Part shown: piece after piece, positions 34,801 to 46,856 of the stretch
Layout of the letters: each line of letters opens with the position of its first letter
Position numbering within the stretch: position 1 is the first letter of the stretch
Assembly: GCA_014904985.1 (NCBI GenBank)
Contig: MU128918.1
Coordinates: 124,001 to 188,000, forward strand
Source: Hydnum rufescens UP504
Taxonomy: Eukaryota; Basidiomycota; Agaricomycetes; Cantharellales; Hydnaceae
Direction of reading: 5' to 3'
Length of the DNA: 64,000 nucleotides
Notes under the pieces: generated by a model
Seen by the model: the letters and a program-made list of their open reading frames with translations, nothing else
What the model was told of the DNA's origin: nothing
Database searches by the model: none
Program-made: the position numbers and the translations under genes

Positions 34801-36719
34801 AATGTGGACTTTGCTGAACTCATTTGTCGGTAGCCGCCAAACTCCAGTTACAAGCCCAATTGCAAGAGATCGAAGCGTCCTCCGCTGCGTCATCTACAGT
34901 AAATTCTGGTACATTGTCCTCCCGCCGGTGCAACGTGGACTTTTTTAACCTTTAATCGGCACAGAATTCAAGGAAGCTGTGGAGACATACAAGGCGAAAG
35001 CAGAAGCGTATCTCGGCCGTCTTGAAGCTGCCGAGATTGCCAAGGCCAAGGCCATGCGGGCCGAAACGTTTGGTCAGTCTGGTTAGGCATCTGTCAAATG
35101 ACAAACCCTCAATCACTTTCTTTAGCCCGGAAATCATTGCAAGAGGCCGAGAAGGCTATGACTGAGGTTATTGGCGAGCGCAAAGCATGCGAAGAGGGAT
35201 TGCGCTCCGCTGAAGCGCATATTCGTAGCCTGGAGGCGCGACTCGAGAGTGAAAACCGGGGAATTCTGATATGGAGCTTTTCCGCCGTAGAATCACAGAG
35301 GAGATGGAGGAGGAACGCGATCAGCATCAAAAGGATCTCGCAGAAAGAGACTTTACAATTGATCAAACGCGAAAGAAATATCAAAGTAAGGAGTTGGATG
35401 ACATCAGAGGCGCTAAATTTAACCATTTCCTCACAGCGGAGTTAGCTCAGCTTAGCGAAGGTAAATCTTTTTGGATTTTATTCTCGATAAGTATCTTGAC
35501 AAGGTCCAATAGAGCTTCAGTCACAAAGGGAAACTATGAGCCGCTTGCGAGAGGAGAATCGTAAGACGCGTGGAGACCTCGATAATTTGCAGCTTCAATA
35601 CGATGACGAAGTGTACTCTGGCAATGCCTGGAAGAAGGAGAAGGAACGCCTAGAGAGTAAAATCGCAGATCTTACTGGGGCGTACGACTCGGCGACCACC
35701 GTTCAATCAGAACAGCAATCCCAGATTGTGAACCTTCTCTCCCAAGTCCGGGAACTTCGTGGTGTATTGGATGACGCTGAAGCAGATCGAACGGCTCTGC
35801 AACAAGCTCGTCGCAATTTGGAGGCGCGTCTGAGCGACATCGCTCAAGGCCATCACGCTGATTCGGAGAAGCTCTCTTCGGATCGGGTATTGCAAGCCCT
35901 TCATCTCGAGAAGCAAGATTTACGAAGTTCCCTGGACGAACAACGCGATCGTGTTGCTCTTGCGTCTGAAAGACTCAAGAAGGCTGAAGCCCACGCACTT
36001 GATTGCCAGAACCAGCTCAACCAGATAAGAAAAGAAAACTCTGATCTTGATCGCCGAAATGTGGGATTTCTGTCTGATTTCCCGGCCGTATTGCTCATCG
36101 AGGGTTTTCATCTGTAGGCTGAGCTCGACAAGCAAGTCAAGGAACTGAATCTCCGAATTGTTGATCAAGAGACCAAGTCTTATGCGGCCTCGCCACGACC
36201 ATCATCTCAGAATCGTCGACTGGAGGTTCGTGTAGAGGAACTAACCGCCAAGCTCAACCAGGAGCTAAAAGAAAAGGCTGAATCTGGTCGTGCCCATCGG
36301 AATGCGGACAAGAGCATCCGAGAGGCCCAGTTCCAATTAGCCGAAAACGAACGAATACGACTGCGACTTGAGGCAGAGGTGAAGACGTATGAAGCCAAGG
36401 TGACCAAGATGAGAAGTGCCATGGACGAGCTGGTGAGAGAAAACCTGAGGTTCAGAATTTGCGTTATCTTCGTCTGATCATCCTTTCCAGCAAACATCTG
36501 AGGGTGATCTTCAATTGGCAAAGCGCAGAGCCGAGCGAGACGCTGCCGAACAAAAGCAGCGCACGTTGGCGTACGTGTGACATTTTTGCGTTCAAGTTGC
36601 ATTCGGCTAAAGAATCTTGATGTTCTAGCTTGGAGCGCGAAGTGGAAAGACTGCGGATACGTCTGGAACGCCCTTCGACCGCGATGCTCTCATCCCCAAT
36701 ATCATCACCTCGGAAGTAG
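28869..36719 (+). CDS. Myosin II heavy chain
   Basis: A conventional two-headed motor that drives actomyosin ring constriction at septation. The N-terminal SH3-like segment ([18 protein letters not shown]) is followed by the motor: P-loop [18 protein letters not shown] at about 29550, switch [14 protein letters not shown] at 29835, switch [10 protein letters not shown] near 30600, actin-binding region [20 protein letters not shown], and SH1/SH2 helices [20 protein letters not shown] (31310). The neck holds an IQ-like segment and [14 protein letters not shown], typical of class II. A coiled-coil tail of roughly 1,400 residues (heptads rich in E, K, R, L) runs from 31760 to the stop at 36717-36719 with several short introns. 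Three one-base frame breaks are visible: one extra base near 30566, one missing near 30745, and one missing from the G run at 35258-35261. Conservation on both sides suggests sequence errors. Confidence 0.92.
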
Positions 36720-37283
36720 CCCAACCATATTTAGGTTTGCTCAATCTCGAATTTATTCCATTTGTCTTACCATATCCCCTGCATTCTTCACGACACCCCA
36801 CGTTTGATTATTATGACCCGCATGGCTCGCATCCATCCCTGTATCTATGTTTTGTGATTTATTACCTCTCTGTTCTCCTCATCCCCAAAGTGGTAAAGTG
36901 GACTGCTTGGGCCTGAAAGTTACAAAGCTGGGTCGGCGTTTCTTGATCACTGCCGAACGGATGTGTCCCTTATTGAGACGAGAATCGGAAATAGGTGGCA
37001 CCTGGCAGGGTGACTACCGACTGCGACGTGACCCCCATTCAGCTTAACCAGGCTGCATCGTAAGAAGTCTGGGCGACTCATTCGATCCCACAGGAAGGAT
37101 ACTGAGATATGCCTTTAAACAAACTCGGGAGTGAAAGACAATCTGAAGCGTAGAAATGCGAGGGTCATCCGTGCATTCAAGCTACAGGAGCCTAATCAAT
37201 TTATTTCCACTAACACATACACTCACTACCAGTACAGACAGATCCAGGGACATATCCAAGAGGCAAACAACAAAACGTGAAAT
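36720..37283. other. Intergenic between convergent myosin II and TPR genes
   Basis: About 560 bp. It contains both 3' flanks; no gene or RNA structure was recognised. Confidence 0.45.
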
Positions 37284-38848
37284 TTACAGATTTGGTCCAA
37301 CTTCCTCCAGATCATACACCATCTGGATGCCCAGGGAGTCCAAGACAGACCTGATCTGCATGTCGTTGTGTGTACCATAGGCAATATCGCGAAGATGGCC
37401 CTCAGGAGGCTGGGTACCATGAGTCCTCAGGTGTTGCCACTCTTCCCTCATCCCCTTCCACTCTTCGCTCTCTAGCCACTTGGGATCCAAGGGGTGATAC
37501 ACGAGAGTATCGAGAATCGGCGTGCCATCCGGCGCGATTGCTTTTTCGGGTGGGAGTTTGACGAGGGTGGCTTCGAGGATGAGAACGGGCCCAAGCGTTC
37601 GCGGGCGATAGAGGAGACGGGATGCTTCGGGGTTGAGAGGTCGATTACGAGTTATGCAATGGTCGTCCATTATGATTTCCCAGGTCTATTCGCGTAAAAG
37701 GGCCACACTCCTCGGTGTCAGTTTGGACGACTGTGAAAAAGATGCAGGCGACGAACTTTGTACGTGTGCCTAGATGAAAATAAAATAAAATAGGATATTG
37801 TCACCAGTAATTTCCGAGGCAGATGAAGATACTGTACTTACCCGGCACCTGCACCCTTTGGGTTACCACGAAGAATTTCGGCGACGTCTTCGGAGTAAAG
37901 CGTCTGGGAATCAGTGGCTTCGCACCCTGGTCCTAAAAGGTTCAAGATTGCCTGCTTGGTGGCCTCGATATCCCTTCCCGGGGGGTCGGCGTCCCGCACG
38001 ATGGCGCGGGGAACAGCCTCATGGGGTTGATCCGAGGAAGGCAACAGATAGTAGCGACGACGTGGGTAATCCAAGTTCGGAAACCTGCGCGCGTGTGCGA
38101 GGATCCTACGACGGATTTCGGCGCTGTGCGTCGACGGAGTGACTGGAAGTTCTCGGTCCACTGCCATTGCCACAAGCACTTCGTGAGACCTGAGACGCGA
38201 TGGACAATTCGCTCAAAGTAAATGGAGCGCATGGCACAGCTTACATCGCATCAAGTTCAAAGTCGCCACGAGGCTCATGATCAGTATAGCGAGGTTTATC
38301 TGGTTGTATGCGGCATAAATGATCCCAGAATGACTGGTACAGAGGTTTAACCTACATCTATCGCCCTCTAGCGCCCTGATTTGATCCTTAATCGCCGGGT
38401 CATCCTGGAGGGCGAGCGCCTCTCTACAGGACATTATGGCCTCACGGAATCGGTACATACCACGGTACGCCACCGATTTGCGGATATAACCTTTAGGCCA
38501 TGATGGCTCCAATGCAATGGTCTTCAATAGAAGATTATCGTTGGGATTGTGCAAGACAACAAGGGTTTAAAAAAATTAACCTTCTCGGCGTCCTCGAGAG
38601 CCCCAGTCCATTTATTTCCTGCCGCAGCCTTTGCAGCGCTTCTGTTAGAAAATAAAACATGGTTTTGCGGATCCAACTTGATGGCTCTTGTGTATAGCTT
38701 GATAGCCACGGTGTGTTTTCCAGCACGATATGCAGCATCGGCTCGCCTCTTCAAAGCCTCTCCAGTCTGAAGATGGAGGTTAAGAGGGAACAATGGGGAG
38801 CGCCGCAGGCGCAGTCCCCTCACTTACCACAGACTCAGACTCAGGCAT
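37284..38848 (-). CDS. Tetratricopeptide-repeat (TPR) protein
   Basis: Starts MPESESV, then after an intron TGEALKRRADAAYRAGKHTV and AIKLYTRAIKLDPQNHVLFS NRSAAKAA. This is a canonical TPR pair of the Hsp70/Hsp90 co-chaperone type. Another intron precedes LLKTIALEPSWPKGYIRKSV and FREAIMSCREALALQDDPAI, the third TPR. The C-terminal half is not repeat-like: ARRFPNLDYPRRRYYLLPSS, then GRDIEATKQAILNLLG, and the final exon YHPLDPKWLESEEWKGMREE, ending EVGPNL at 37284. The clamp-like repeats suggest binding to an EEVD-type tail or another chaperone partner; this is inferred from the repeats only. The start is 161 bp from the divergent RET3 start. Confidence 0.7.
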
Positions 38849-39009
38849 GGCTGAAATTTTGGCAAGAGATAGAACGGAAGTATCGGTATTTGTGTAGTTT
38901 TGTGGCTAAATGTCCAGCCACGAGGAGGAGTGCACAAGTCGTACAGACTGCCCCATAGGGATCTCGGCATTCCCCCTGCGCGTGTTTTAATTTCCCGTGC
39001 AGCGTGTCG

Positions 39010-39774
39010 ATGGTCGAGTTTCTACTTTTCGGGTGTCTTTTTTTCCTTGCTCATCTGTTGTTACCGTAGGCAACGAATCTGACCTTATACACTACCTCTG
39101 CTTTCGTTGTCCTTGACACCGATGGGAATCGTGTCCTTGCAAAATATTACAAGCCAAAGAATGCACCTCTCACGTCCACCGACAGCAAAGTTCTGGCCAC
39201 TTTAAAGGACCAACGAGTATTCGAAAAGGGCCTGTGGGAGAAAACCAAAAAGCCCGGGGGTGAGTATACCCACCTTAAGAGGGCAATATGACCGCCTTGA
39301 ATCCTGCACTGACGATAAATCCCAACGACTATGAAGGGGAGATCATATTATATGATTCGCACTTAGCAGTATACAAGCACTCCCTCGATCTCATCTTCTA
39401 CATATTGGGCCCTTCGACGGAGAATGAGCTCATGCTTCATACAGCACTCACTGCATTCTTCGACGCTGCTTCTCTCCTCCTTCGCAATCAAATCGAAAAA
39501 CGAAGTGTGCTTGAAAACCTCGATATGGTATTGCTCTGCCTAGATGAAACCATTGATGACGGGTGGGCCTTTCTACCTCAATCACCTCTTGGAACAATCT
39601 CACTTCATCCGATTTCCTCGTAGCATCATCATCGAGACCGACTCTACCACCATTGCCTCGCGCGTCAGTCGACCGAGAGCAGACACGACTGAGATTGTGA
39701 TTAACGAGCAGACTATCATGAGCGCGTATCAGACCGTTAAGGAGAAGATGGCCCAACGAATGGGTCAGTTTTAA
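39010..39774 (+). CDS. RET3: Coatomer subunit zeta (RET3)
   Basis: The small longin-like subunit of the COPI coat, which drives Golgi-to-ER retrograde transport. Reads NLTLYTTSAFVVLDTDGNRV, LAKYYKPKNAPL, then after an intron EIILYDSHLAVYKHSLDLIF and YILGPSTENELMLHTALTAF. Next is RSVLENLDMVLLCLDETIDDG, and the last exon IIIETDSTTIASRV to EKMAQRMGQF, stop at 39772-39774. The start is inferred: an ATG at 39010-39012 followed directly by a GT donor (intron 39013-39069) would splice to GCA ACG AAT and give MATNLTLY, which fits the family. Length is normal for zeta and all junctions keep frame. Confidence 0.88.
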
Positions 39775-40010
39775 TCCATGGCATAGCATGGCGCGCTCGT
39801 TGGACAGCCGAATCGTGAGACTCGGAGTAGCAAGAATTGATCGATTCGTCGATAAATGTCTCTAATCAGTATCCGTGGACCACGATGTATTTAACTTGTC
39901 AGTATTCACAAAGCAGGGAGAACATGGCGAGCAAGTCGTAAATGCCAGAGAGATTAAGCAATGAAGGCAAACAAAAACACCCAGGGGAGGCGAATATCAA
40001 AAGAAACACA

Positions 40011-43000
40011 TCAAAAGAGGCACACGAAGTTACTAGGGAAGACGGTGCGGCCGGGAACTCTTCGGGCGTCGTCGAGGAGTACGCCAGACCACCAACCATC
40101 CTCAGGTGTGGCGGTCACAGCAATAATGTCGCCTGTCTGGAAATCGAACTCCTCGTCAATTGTAGCATTATAATCGTACAGTGCTTTGACTGTGGAAGTC
40201 GGGTCAGTGGCAATGTGTACACCGGATAACGGCAATACACACCATAAAACAATATGGGAGTACCATCTTCCAGATATTCGGTACCCACTTGATTGCCTTG
40301 AGAAGAAGTTGGGGGTACCATGGGTGAAGGGGAACGAGTCATCACTTGCTGAGGGGGCGCCATTACATTTGATTGCACAGGTTGTTGGAGCTGTGCGTAG
40401 CCGACATTCTGATATCCATATTGTACAGGGGGCGGTTGTTGAACAGGTGGCTGTTGCGGTTGGATGGGTTGATTGTATCCATAAACAGGCGAGATCGTTT
40501 GGGATCTCGTAGGTCCTTGTTGACGGTATCCGGCAGCAGACATCGGTTGTTGTGGTTGCACAGGCTGACCGGCATATCCGCCGTTCATGGGCGCCTGCTG
40601 AGCAAGTGGAGGGCCATAACCTTGCTGGGAATATCCCGAGTTGGAATATAGTTGCTGCGGAGCTTGTTGAGTGATGGGTGATTGTGACTCCTGAGGGGAT
40701 GGCCCTCTGCGACCATTTTGAGGATATCCTACGGCCTGCTGCTGAAGGGGTTGTTGGGGTCCAGTACCGATCGGAGCTTGAGCGGGATACGAGCCATGCC
40801 TGAGGGTGGCTTCTTGCTGAGGATTAAATCCAGCTTGTCGGGCAGCCACTTGCTCGGTGTAACGTGCTCCCTTGCATCCGGTTATCCCCTTGATCTGGCC
40901 GCTGGGCAGGAAGCCCAGTATACATCTGCTGGGGAGCCTGTTGCTGCTGCCCTAAATTCTGATATTGCTGTTGCACAGGAGGCGATTGGCGTTGTGGCTG
41001 GGATGGGCCTCGCCCTTGTTGCTGAGGCGTCTGAGCACTTCTTTGCTGTCCACTCCGTCGTGCATAATCATCTGCAACATAATTATCTGCAACTTCATCA
41101 TGCGCAACTTGACCACTGGAATCGAGTGCAATTCCAATAGACGGGCTTGGAACTCTCTGTAACTGACGAGGATCCTGACCAGGTGTCACCAGTGGAGGAC
41201 CGGCCGCCCTGGAGGGCGGGCGACCGCTAGGGGAAGGTGCCCTAGAGAGCGGACCAGCCGGCTGCGGACTAGGGCTTCGGCCATTTGCTCCAATTCCAGC
41301 GAACGGCACGGGACTTGTACTTGGGGTACCCGGACGTGAACCTCCCCCTGTTGCGGTAGGCGCGCCAGTAGATGGTGCATTGAGATTGGCCCGGCTAAGC
41401 CGTCTCTCACCCGGCAATGCCTGCCCATAGGATTCGACCACAGGGGCTGGGGATGCCGAGGGGCGTGGGGATTGCATGAAGACTGGCTTTGGTGGCGTAG
41501 ACGCAGCTGGACCAATAGGGGAGGAGGGCCGCGAAGATGGGTGGGCACCAACGAGGGAATCAGCCGCTCCCTGCAAATCAAGTTGCCGCGGAGGCGACGA
41601 TGATGGGACAATACGCTCTTCCTCAGCTACAGGAATTGGTTTCCGAGATGGACTTCTAGACAATGAACGACTGGGCCCCGTTGCACTTACCCCTGCCGCT
41701 CGATTTACAGTACCGGACGGCGTAGTAGAACGAGCCACTGCAGCATTGCTGGCGGCAGCTGCGGAAATACCACCTTGCCCACGAATCGAACGTTGCCTCT
41801 GGGTCTTTGGAGGGTTCTTCTTTAGCTCTTCGAGTGCTCGAGCAATAGGGTCCCCAGGATCTCCAACTACCCCAGCACTAGTCTGAGAGGAAATGGGAAG
41901 GGCGAGATTGGGACGTGAGCCGGGTTGCGGATCCTTTGTGGGATCGACGTTATAAAGATTAGGGCCAACTTTCAACTGAGTCGTTATGAGGGGGCAATTG
42001 GGGCAACTTGAGAACGAGGGGGCGCGCCTCCACGTGCAGGCAAGGCGTTGGACGCAGCAGCTTGGACGTTGTAGCTCTGTGGCACGGAAACCGTGGGAGG
42101 TTGGCCGAGGTTGGCTGAGGGACTCCCATTTGACTGGCCACCGGCGTTTGGTACCCTGGTGAACCCATTCGGCCCAGTCGATTCCCCACCATTACGAGTG
42201 CCAGCACCCAGCCCCGCTACATTTGTTGCCGGGAGTTCCTCCTCTATTTGGACAGGGGATGTTACGAGGGTCCCACTTCGAGGTAAGTTCGGCCGCGAAC
42301 TTGAACGACTGAAGGCAGATGGTCTGGTCTGAGGTCGAGGCTGGGTGTCACCGCTCTTTTCAAACGAGTGGAAACGGGGAGGCTCTGGAATACTGGGACC
42401 TGTGCCGTACTCGCGCACGAAATTTTCCATATCCCTCTCAGGTTCCAGCTGCTCCAAAGTTACCCGAACCTTCTCACAAGACTGTGAAGCAAGTTACCAG
42501 ATAAGGGTACTGGAAGATCTTGAAAATAGACCATACCTCGTCGTCAGCCACGCAGACTGTAGACACCGCATTTGCGTAAGCCCACATAATATCCTTCATG
42601 AACTCGATCCGCTCGTCTTCCAGATCTTGGCATTGCTGCAACGCCAGGATTGCGTGAACATGCCGACTCAAACGGCGAACCAGGAGGTCTGCTTACATCA
42701 CAGAAGACCTTCCAATCAGCCTCCCATTTGTAGCAAGTGTCCCGAAGTACATCAACGGAGTTAGAATAATCCCGCTCATTTTGCTGAACGGTCTGCTTCG
42801 CTTTCTCCAGACGCATCTGAATCTTTTCCAGATCCCTTCCTTGGACAAGTTTCGTCTGTGCATGATATAGATTGATATTCACGCAATCAGTCTTGTATTT
42901 CTCCCGAGCCTGAAGAGAGACAACGGACAGTATTAGATGCTGTACAGTATAAAATCTGAGAGGGAGCTGTCTGCACCTTTTCAACGAAGTTCTCTTGGGC

Positions 43001-43591
43001 TTGTTTCGTTCTGAATGCCTTCTCGATTGTAGCTTGGGAGGTCTTCTTATGCTGAACCTGCTTGCGATATGCTCAGTTGCGGGTGCTTCAAGCTCGCGCC
43101 GCATAGACTGTGCCAGGCCAAGATGAGCAGCTGCCTGTCGTTCAGTCTCTAACCGTAGCGTGTCAAGGGAATTGCGTAATTCGCTATGCATGATTGTTAG
43201 GGTCTGGCTTACGATGTCGATACCGAGGGCTCCAACTTACCCAATCTCATCGCGCCCAAGGGTAAGCTTCGACAGTTTTGCAAGGCGCTTAGCATAGTCG
43301 TCTTCAATAGCAGCCCTGGGAATTAAGCCACAAGCCAATAGGGAGCACCGTTGGAAGCGTACGACAGTGGAAAGAACATGAGGCGACATACCTCTCTCTC
43401 CAAAATCCCCTTATCTCTTCCATTGTACGGCCGGCACCTCGCATTCTCGCAAAAAGGACATCGACGCCGACATCCCCAAGACCCCAGAAGGAATTACAGA
43501 AATCCATCGAGTTTGGAGAAAGACCAGCAGGTTCAGAGTCCCGCACATAACGTGCGAGAGACGTTGTTGATGGCTGTCGCCGGGCAGTCAT
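40011..43591 (-). CDS. F-BAR and SH3 domain protein, Cdc15/Imp2/Hof1 (PCH) family
   Basis: The F-BAR domain is at the N-terminus: MDFCNSFWGLGDVGVDVLFA, MEEIRGFWRER, then (after introns) AAIEDDYAKRLAKLSKLTLG, LRNSLDTLRLETERQAAAHL, KTSQATIEKAFRTKQAQENF and KYKTDCVNINLYHAQTKLVQ. It is followed by CYKWEADWKVFCD and QDLEDERIEFMKDIMWAYAN, typical of this class. A long linker rich in Pro, Ser and Gln (about 42300-40250) follows, with a nearly pure Q/P/G/Y segment at 40850-40300. The SH3 domain ends the protein: KALYDYNATIDEEFDFQTGD, GWWSGVLL, VFPSNFV, stop at 40011. These proteins bind the plasma membrane at the division site and scaffold the contractile ring and septum. Two frame breaks: one base missing near 43072 and one extra in the C run at 40869-40871. 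The myosin II gene lies about 3.3 kb away. Confidence 0.9.
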
Positions 43592-43707
43592 AACTGGCGC
43601 AGCTCAACAGCAAGAGGAGGCGAGGCACAGGCTTATGTACGAAGATGTAAATCGGCCTTGTGATAACCCGGCATTCTCCGGGGACGACCATGACTCAACC
43701 CTAAATA

Positions 43708-44772
43708 ATGTCCACAGCTCACAGGTACCTTTGTATCTTGTACTTCTGACAGTTGGATAGCCCAATTTACCAACTCTACAGACCAACATGGGATCCCGCC
43801 CAGGCAAAGGATACCAAGGGTGGTTCTCGCCAATATTCCACTCGAGATATGGCATCCCAAACCAAGCTCAAATTCAGGTCCATTGAACACTGTATCCATG
43901 GACTCCCAGTTGATTCTAACTTCACTCTTGTATGCAATGCTCTGGGTGTGCAGGCAACCAGGTCAAACGTCTAGCGCAGAAGTAAAGAAGCTTGACTTGC
44001 GAGCAGAGCTCTTGCTTGCTGAACAGGAAGCTCGAAATAAAAAACGAAAGGCAGAGGGCAAACCCTTGATTGAACCTCCAGCACCAGACCGTCTGGCGAT
44101 TACGAATGGCACCGATGATGAGTCTAGCAAACGCCGGAAACTATTAGAAGACGTCATCGACTTAGACCGGGACGACGACGACGATGATAGAGTCGAGGGG
44201 GAAAGAAAACAGGAATCTGACTCAGAAGAGGACGAAGACGAGGAGGAAGATGAAACTGCGGAACTGCTACGCGAACTCGAGAAGATAAAACGCGAGCGTG
44301 CAGAGGAAAAGGCCCGACAGGTACACCCGCGCGTATTTCTCTTAATAGAGAGGACCTGGCTCATGCATTGGGCTACAGGAACTGGAGGAGTCCGCCAAAA
44401 CGGCCGAGGCTCGAGCAGCAGATATCGCTACCGCGAATCCACTTCTAAATCTCGCCGCTGCCCTTGGACAAACACCAGGAGGTTCATCTGCAAGTGTGGG
44501 TGGTTCATTTGCCGTCAAAAAGCGCTGGGATGATGGTTGGTTTGCTATCTTCAAAATCCGCGTGCCACGGTGATTAAGCCATCTGCACAGATCTGGTCTT
44601 CAAAAACCAAGCAAATGGTTCATCACAAGAACGACCGACTCACTTTGTAAACGACTTGCTTCGCACCGAGTTCCACAAGTACGTGGTGACCTCCACTTAA
44701 CTAGCTGTGCATGATTTCTCATCTTACCTTGCGGTGGTATTCAGGAAGTTTATGAGTAAATTTATTAAATGA
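43708..44772 (+). CDS. CWC15: Pre-mRNA-splicing factor CWC15
   Basis: A component of the Prp19-associated complex in activated spliceosomes. Start ATG at 43708 reads MSTAH, intron 43725-43781, then RPTWDPAQAKDTKGGSRQYS and TRDMASQTKLKFR, intron, and QPGQTSSAEVKKLDLRAELL. The middle is highly acidic (DRDDDDDDRVEGERKQESDS, EEDEDEEEDETAELLRELEK), as in the family. The C-terminus reads NPLLNLAAAL, VKKRWDDDLVFKNQA, THFVNDLLRTEFHKKFMSKFIK (signature split by introns), stop at 44770-44772. All junctions keep frame. The start is 116 bp from the divergent F-BAR gene. Confidence 0.93.
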
Positions 44773-45642
44773 ATAATGAGTCCATTCTTGGGCCCTTCCT
44801 CGTGTCTAGTTCGTCCATGAGTTGAGAGACGCCTGGCTGACGCGTAGCTTGGGAACTGTGCACATTCGGGAGATTTTAAAATCCGGCGAGACGCAATCAT
44901 ATCGGAACGTGAGATCACAATTCTCTGAACCACCATGCCAATCGAGATCCCAGTTACGTCGAGGGTCGAATTCACATCAACGTTTTAAGTTTGGTGCGCG
45001 CCCGAACACAATTCTAATGTATGCCAGATAGTGCTCCCTTTCCAAGATTAACACGACCATGAGACAACTGTGCTGGATCCATTACGGAAAGGCATTAGGG
45101 AGGGACTGCTCATGACTGAGGGGACAAAGCGAATGCGATGTTAATAAGGTCCCCTTCGTTACACTCGTGAGATTATCCTTCTACCGGCCGCACGTCCATA
45201 CAAGTTTTCAATGCGATCCAAAAGTTCTTCACACGGCTAATTGCTCCAGATCAAATTTATTCGTAACCCCCATAATATGAACTTGTGAAGCCCCCCAGGA
45301 TCTTTCTATGCAAGAACCCAGAAAGATATCTTATTTACACCTAGATATACCCTGGAGGATTATATATCCTTGAGTATAGAATATACACACCACCGATAGC
45401 AGGGGAGAGGACTATGCTTTGAGGGAGATTTAACTCATTACGGAGAAGAGAGGCGATACCGAAGACGCTGACGCTGTGGATAATTCGACGCTGAATCAAA
45501 CGATTATTCGCAGTTCTACAACTTCCCAACTTCTTGTGTCTCCACAAATTGGATGGTGGTTGGTGATAGAGGTCTTCGATTGGTACGCAGTCCCGGTGAT
45601 TAGTTAATTCATTTCGGTCATCTCCGATTCTCCCCGAAAGCG
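44773..45642. other. Intergenic before FCF1
   Basis: About 870 bp between two genes on the same strand. No gene, tRNA or repeat was recognised; it should contain the CWC15 3' flank and the FCF1 promoter. Confidence 0.4.
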
Positions 45643-46564
45643 ATGGTATGGCAACTTTCTGTTCCCTCTCTGCTACTGCTGACATTGGGCTCTACTCTAT
45701 AGGGGAGGGCAAAGAAGACGAGGAAATTCGCTGCAGTCAAGCGGCTCCTCAATCCGAATGACATTCGGTTGTAAGTACAAGCACCCGCCGCGAGAAATAT
45801 ACTGTAGTCGCTCACGTCACATTGGCTTCACTATTAGGAAGGAAAATCAAGTAAAGCAGAAGAAGAAAGAAGAAGCCGCAAAGGAGGCTGCTGTACGGCG
45901 GGTGTGAGTCGAGCTGAACTGAACTTGAGCCCTCGTCCTGTCGCCGTTTTTTGCCGTTAATCTGAAAACCTTTCAGGCCACAAGTAGCATCTTCGCTCTT
46001 CTTGACCCACAATACGGCCCTGGCCCCGCCATATAGAGTGCTTATAGACACCAACTTTATAAATTTCAGTCTCCAAAACAAGCTCGAACTGGTCCAGGGC
46101 ATGATGGACTGCCTGTATGCCAAATGTGCCATTTTTTCCCCCTCTTAAAGTGTGATCATGTACGACATCGTAATCATCCCTTGATACGCAGGTATCCCAT
46201 GTGTCACTGACTGCGTGATGGCGGAGCTCGAAAAGCTCGGTCCAAAATACCGAATAGCACTTCGGTCCGCACGCTTTTCTTTTTGCTCTATCAACTACTC
46301 TACCAGACTCTGATGATCTTTCTTTCGCTTCTTCCTGCAGCGTCGCACGGGACCCTCGATTTGAACGCCTACCGTGCTCCCACTCGGGGACGTACGCTGA
46401 CGACTGCCTGGTCCAGCGGGTGACTTCCAATAAATGCTACATAGTTGCCACGTGCGATCGGAGCTTCGTAGACGATACGAAAGGTTCCTGGCGTTCCCCT
46501 AATGTATATCGTCAGCAGGCGATATGCTATCGAGCGGTTGCCAGACCAAGGGGCTCCGAGCTAG
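45643..46564 (+). CDS. FCF1: rRNA-processing PIN protein FCF1 (UTP24)
   Basis: An endonuclease of the small-subunit processome acting on pre-18S rRNA. The first exon is only the start codon (45643-45645), intron 45646-45702, then [20 protein letters not shown]. Next come [20 protein letters not shown], the PIN domain [40 protein letters not shown] (catalytic Asp in LIDTN), [40 protein letters not shown], and [15 protein letters not shown]. After this [13 protein letters not shown] is followed by a break; [29 protein letters not shown] then continues in another frame to TAG at 46562-46564. Two missing bases (near 46460 and 46475) restore the family sequence, so the break is probably a sequence error in an essential gene. 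Confidence 0.9.
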
Positions 46565-46856
46565 TTTGGTTTTGTTCTCGAGGCGTCGTCGCATTTAAGC
46601 TCTGTTGCCATTTTCTCCTCGGAATAGTCCCTGACGCCCTACATCGCACGTTGTGATCGGAGCGTCTCGTATTCGTGGGCCACCATCACATAGTGGTGTG
46701 GTACATGAAAATAATATAGTCAAGACGCTAAAGAATGCATGAATATACGCACAGCGCATTTAAATTTGCTCTACACTAAAGATCGTCCAATACACCGAAG
46801 CATATCACCATGTGGGATACTAAACTGTACAGTTTCGCTAATGTAAATAATCATGT

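Noticed and set aside
43963..44364. Minus-strand Ser-rich frame
   Set aside because: Antisense of the acidic repeat region of CWC15; serine runs are reversed Asp/Glu codons.
45957..46430. 157-codon minus-strand frame
   Set aside because: Antisense to FCF1 exons that match the family on the plus strand.
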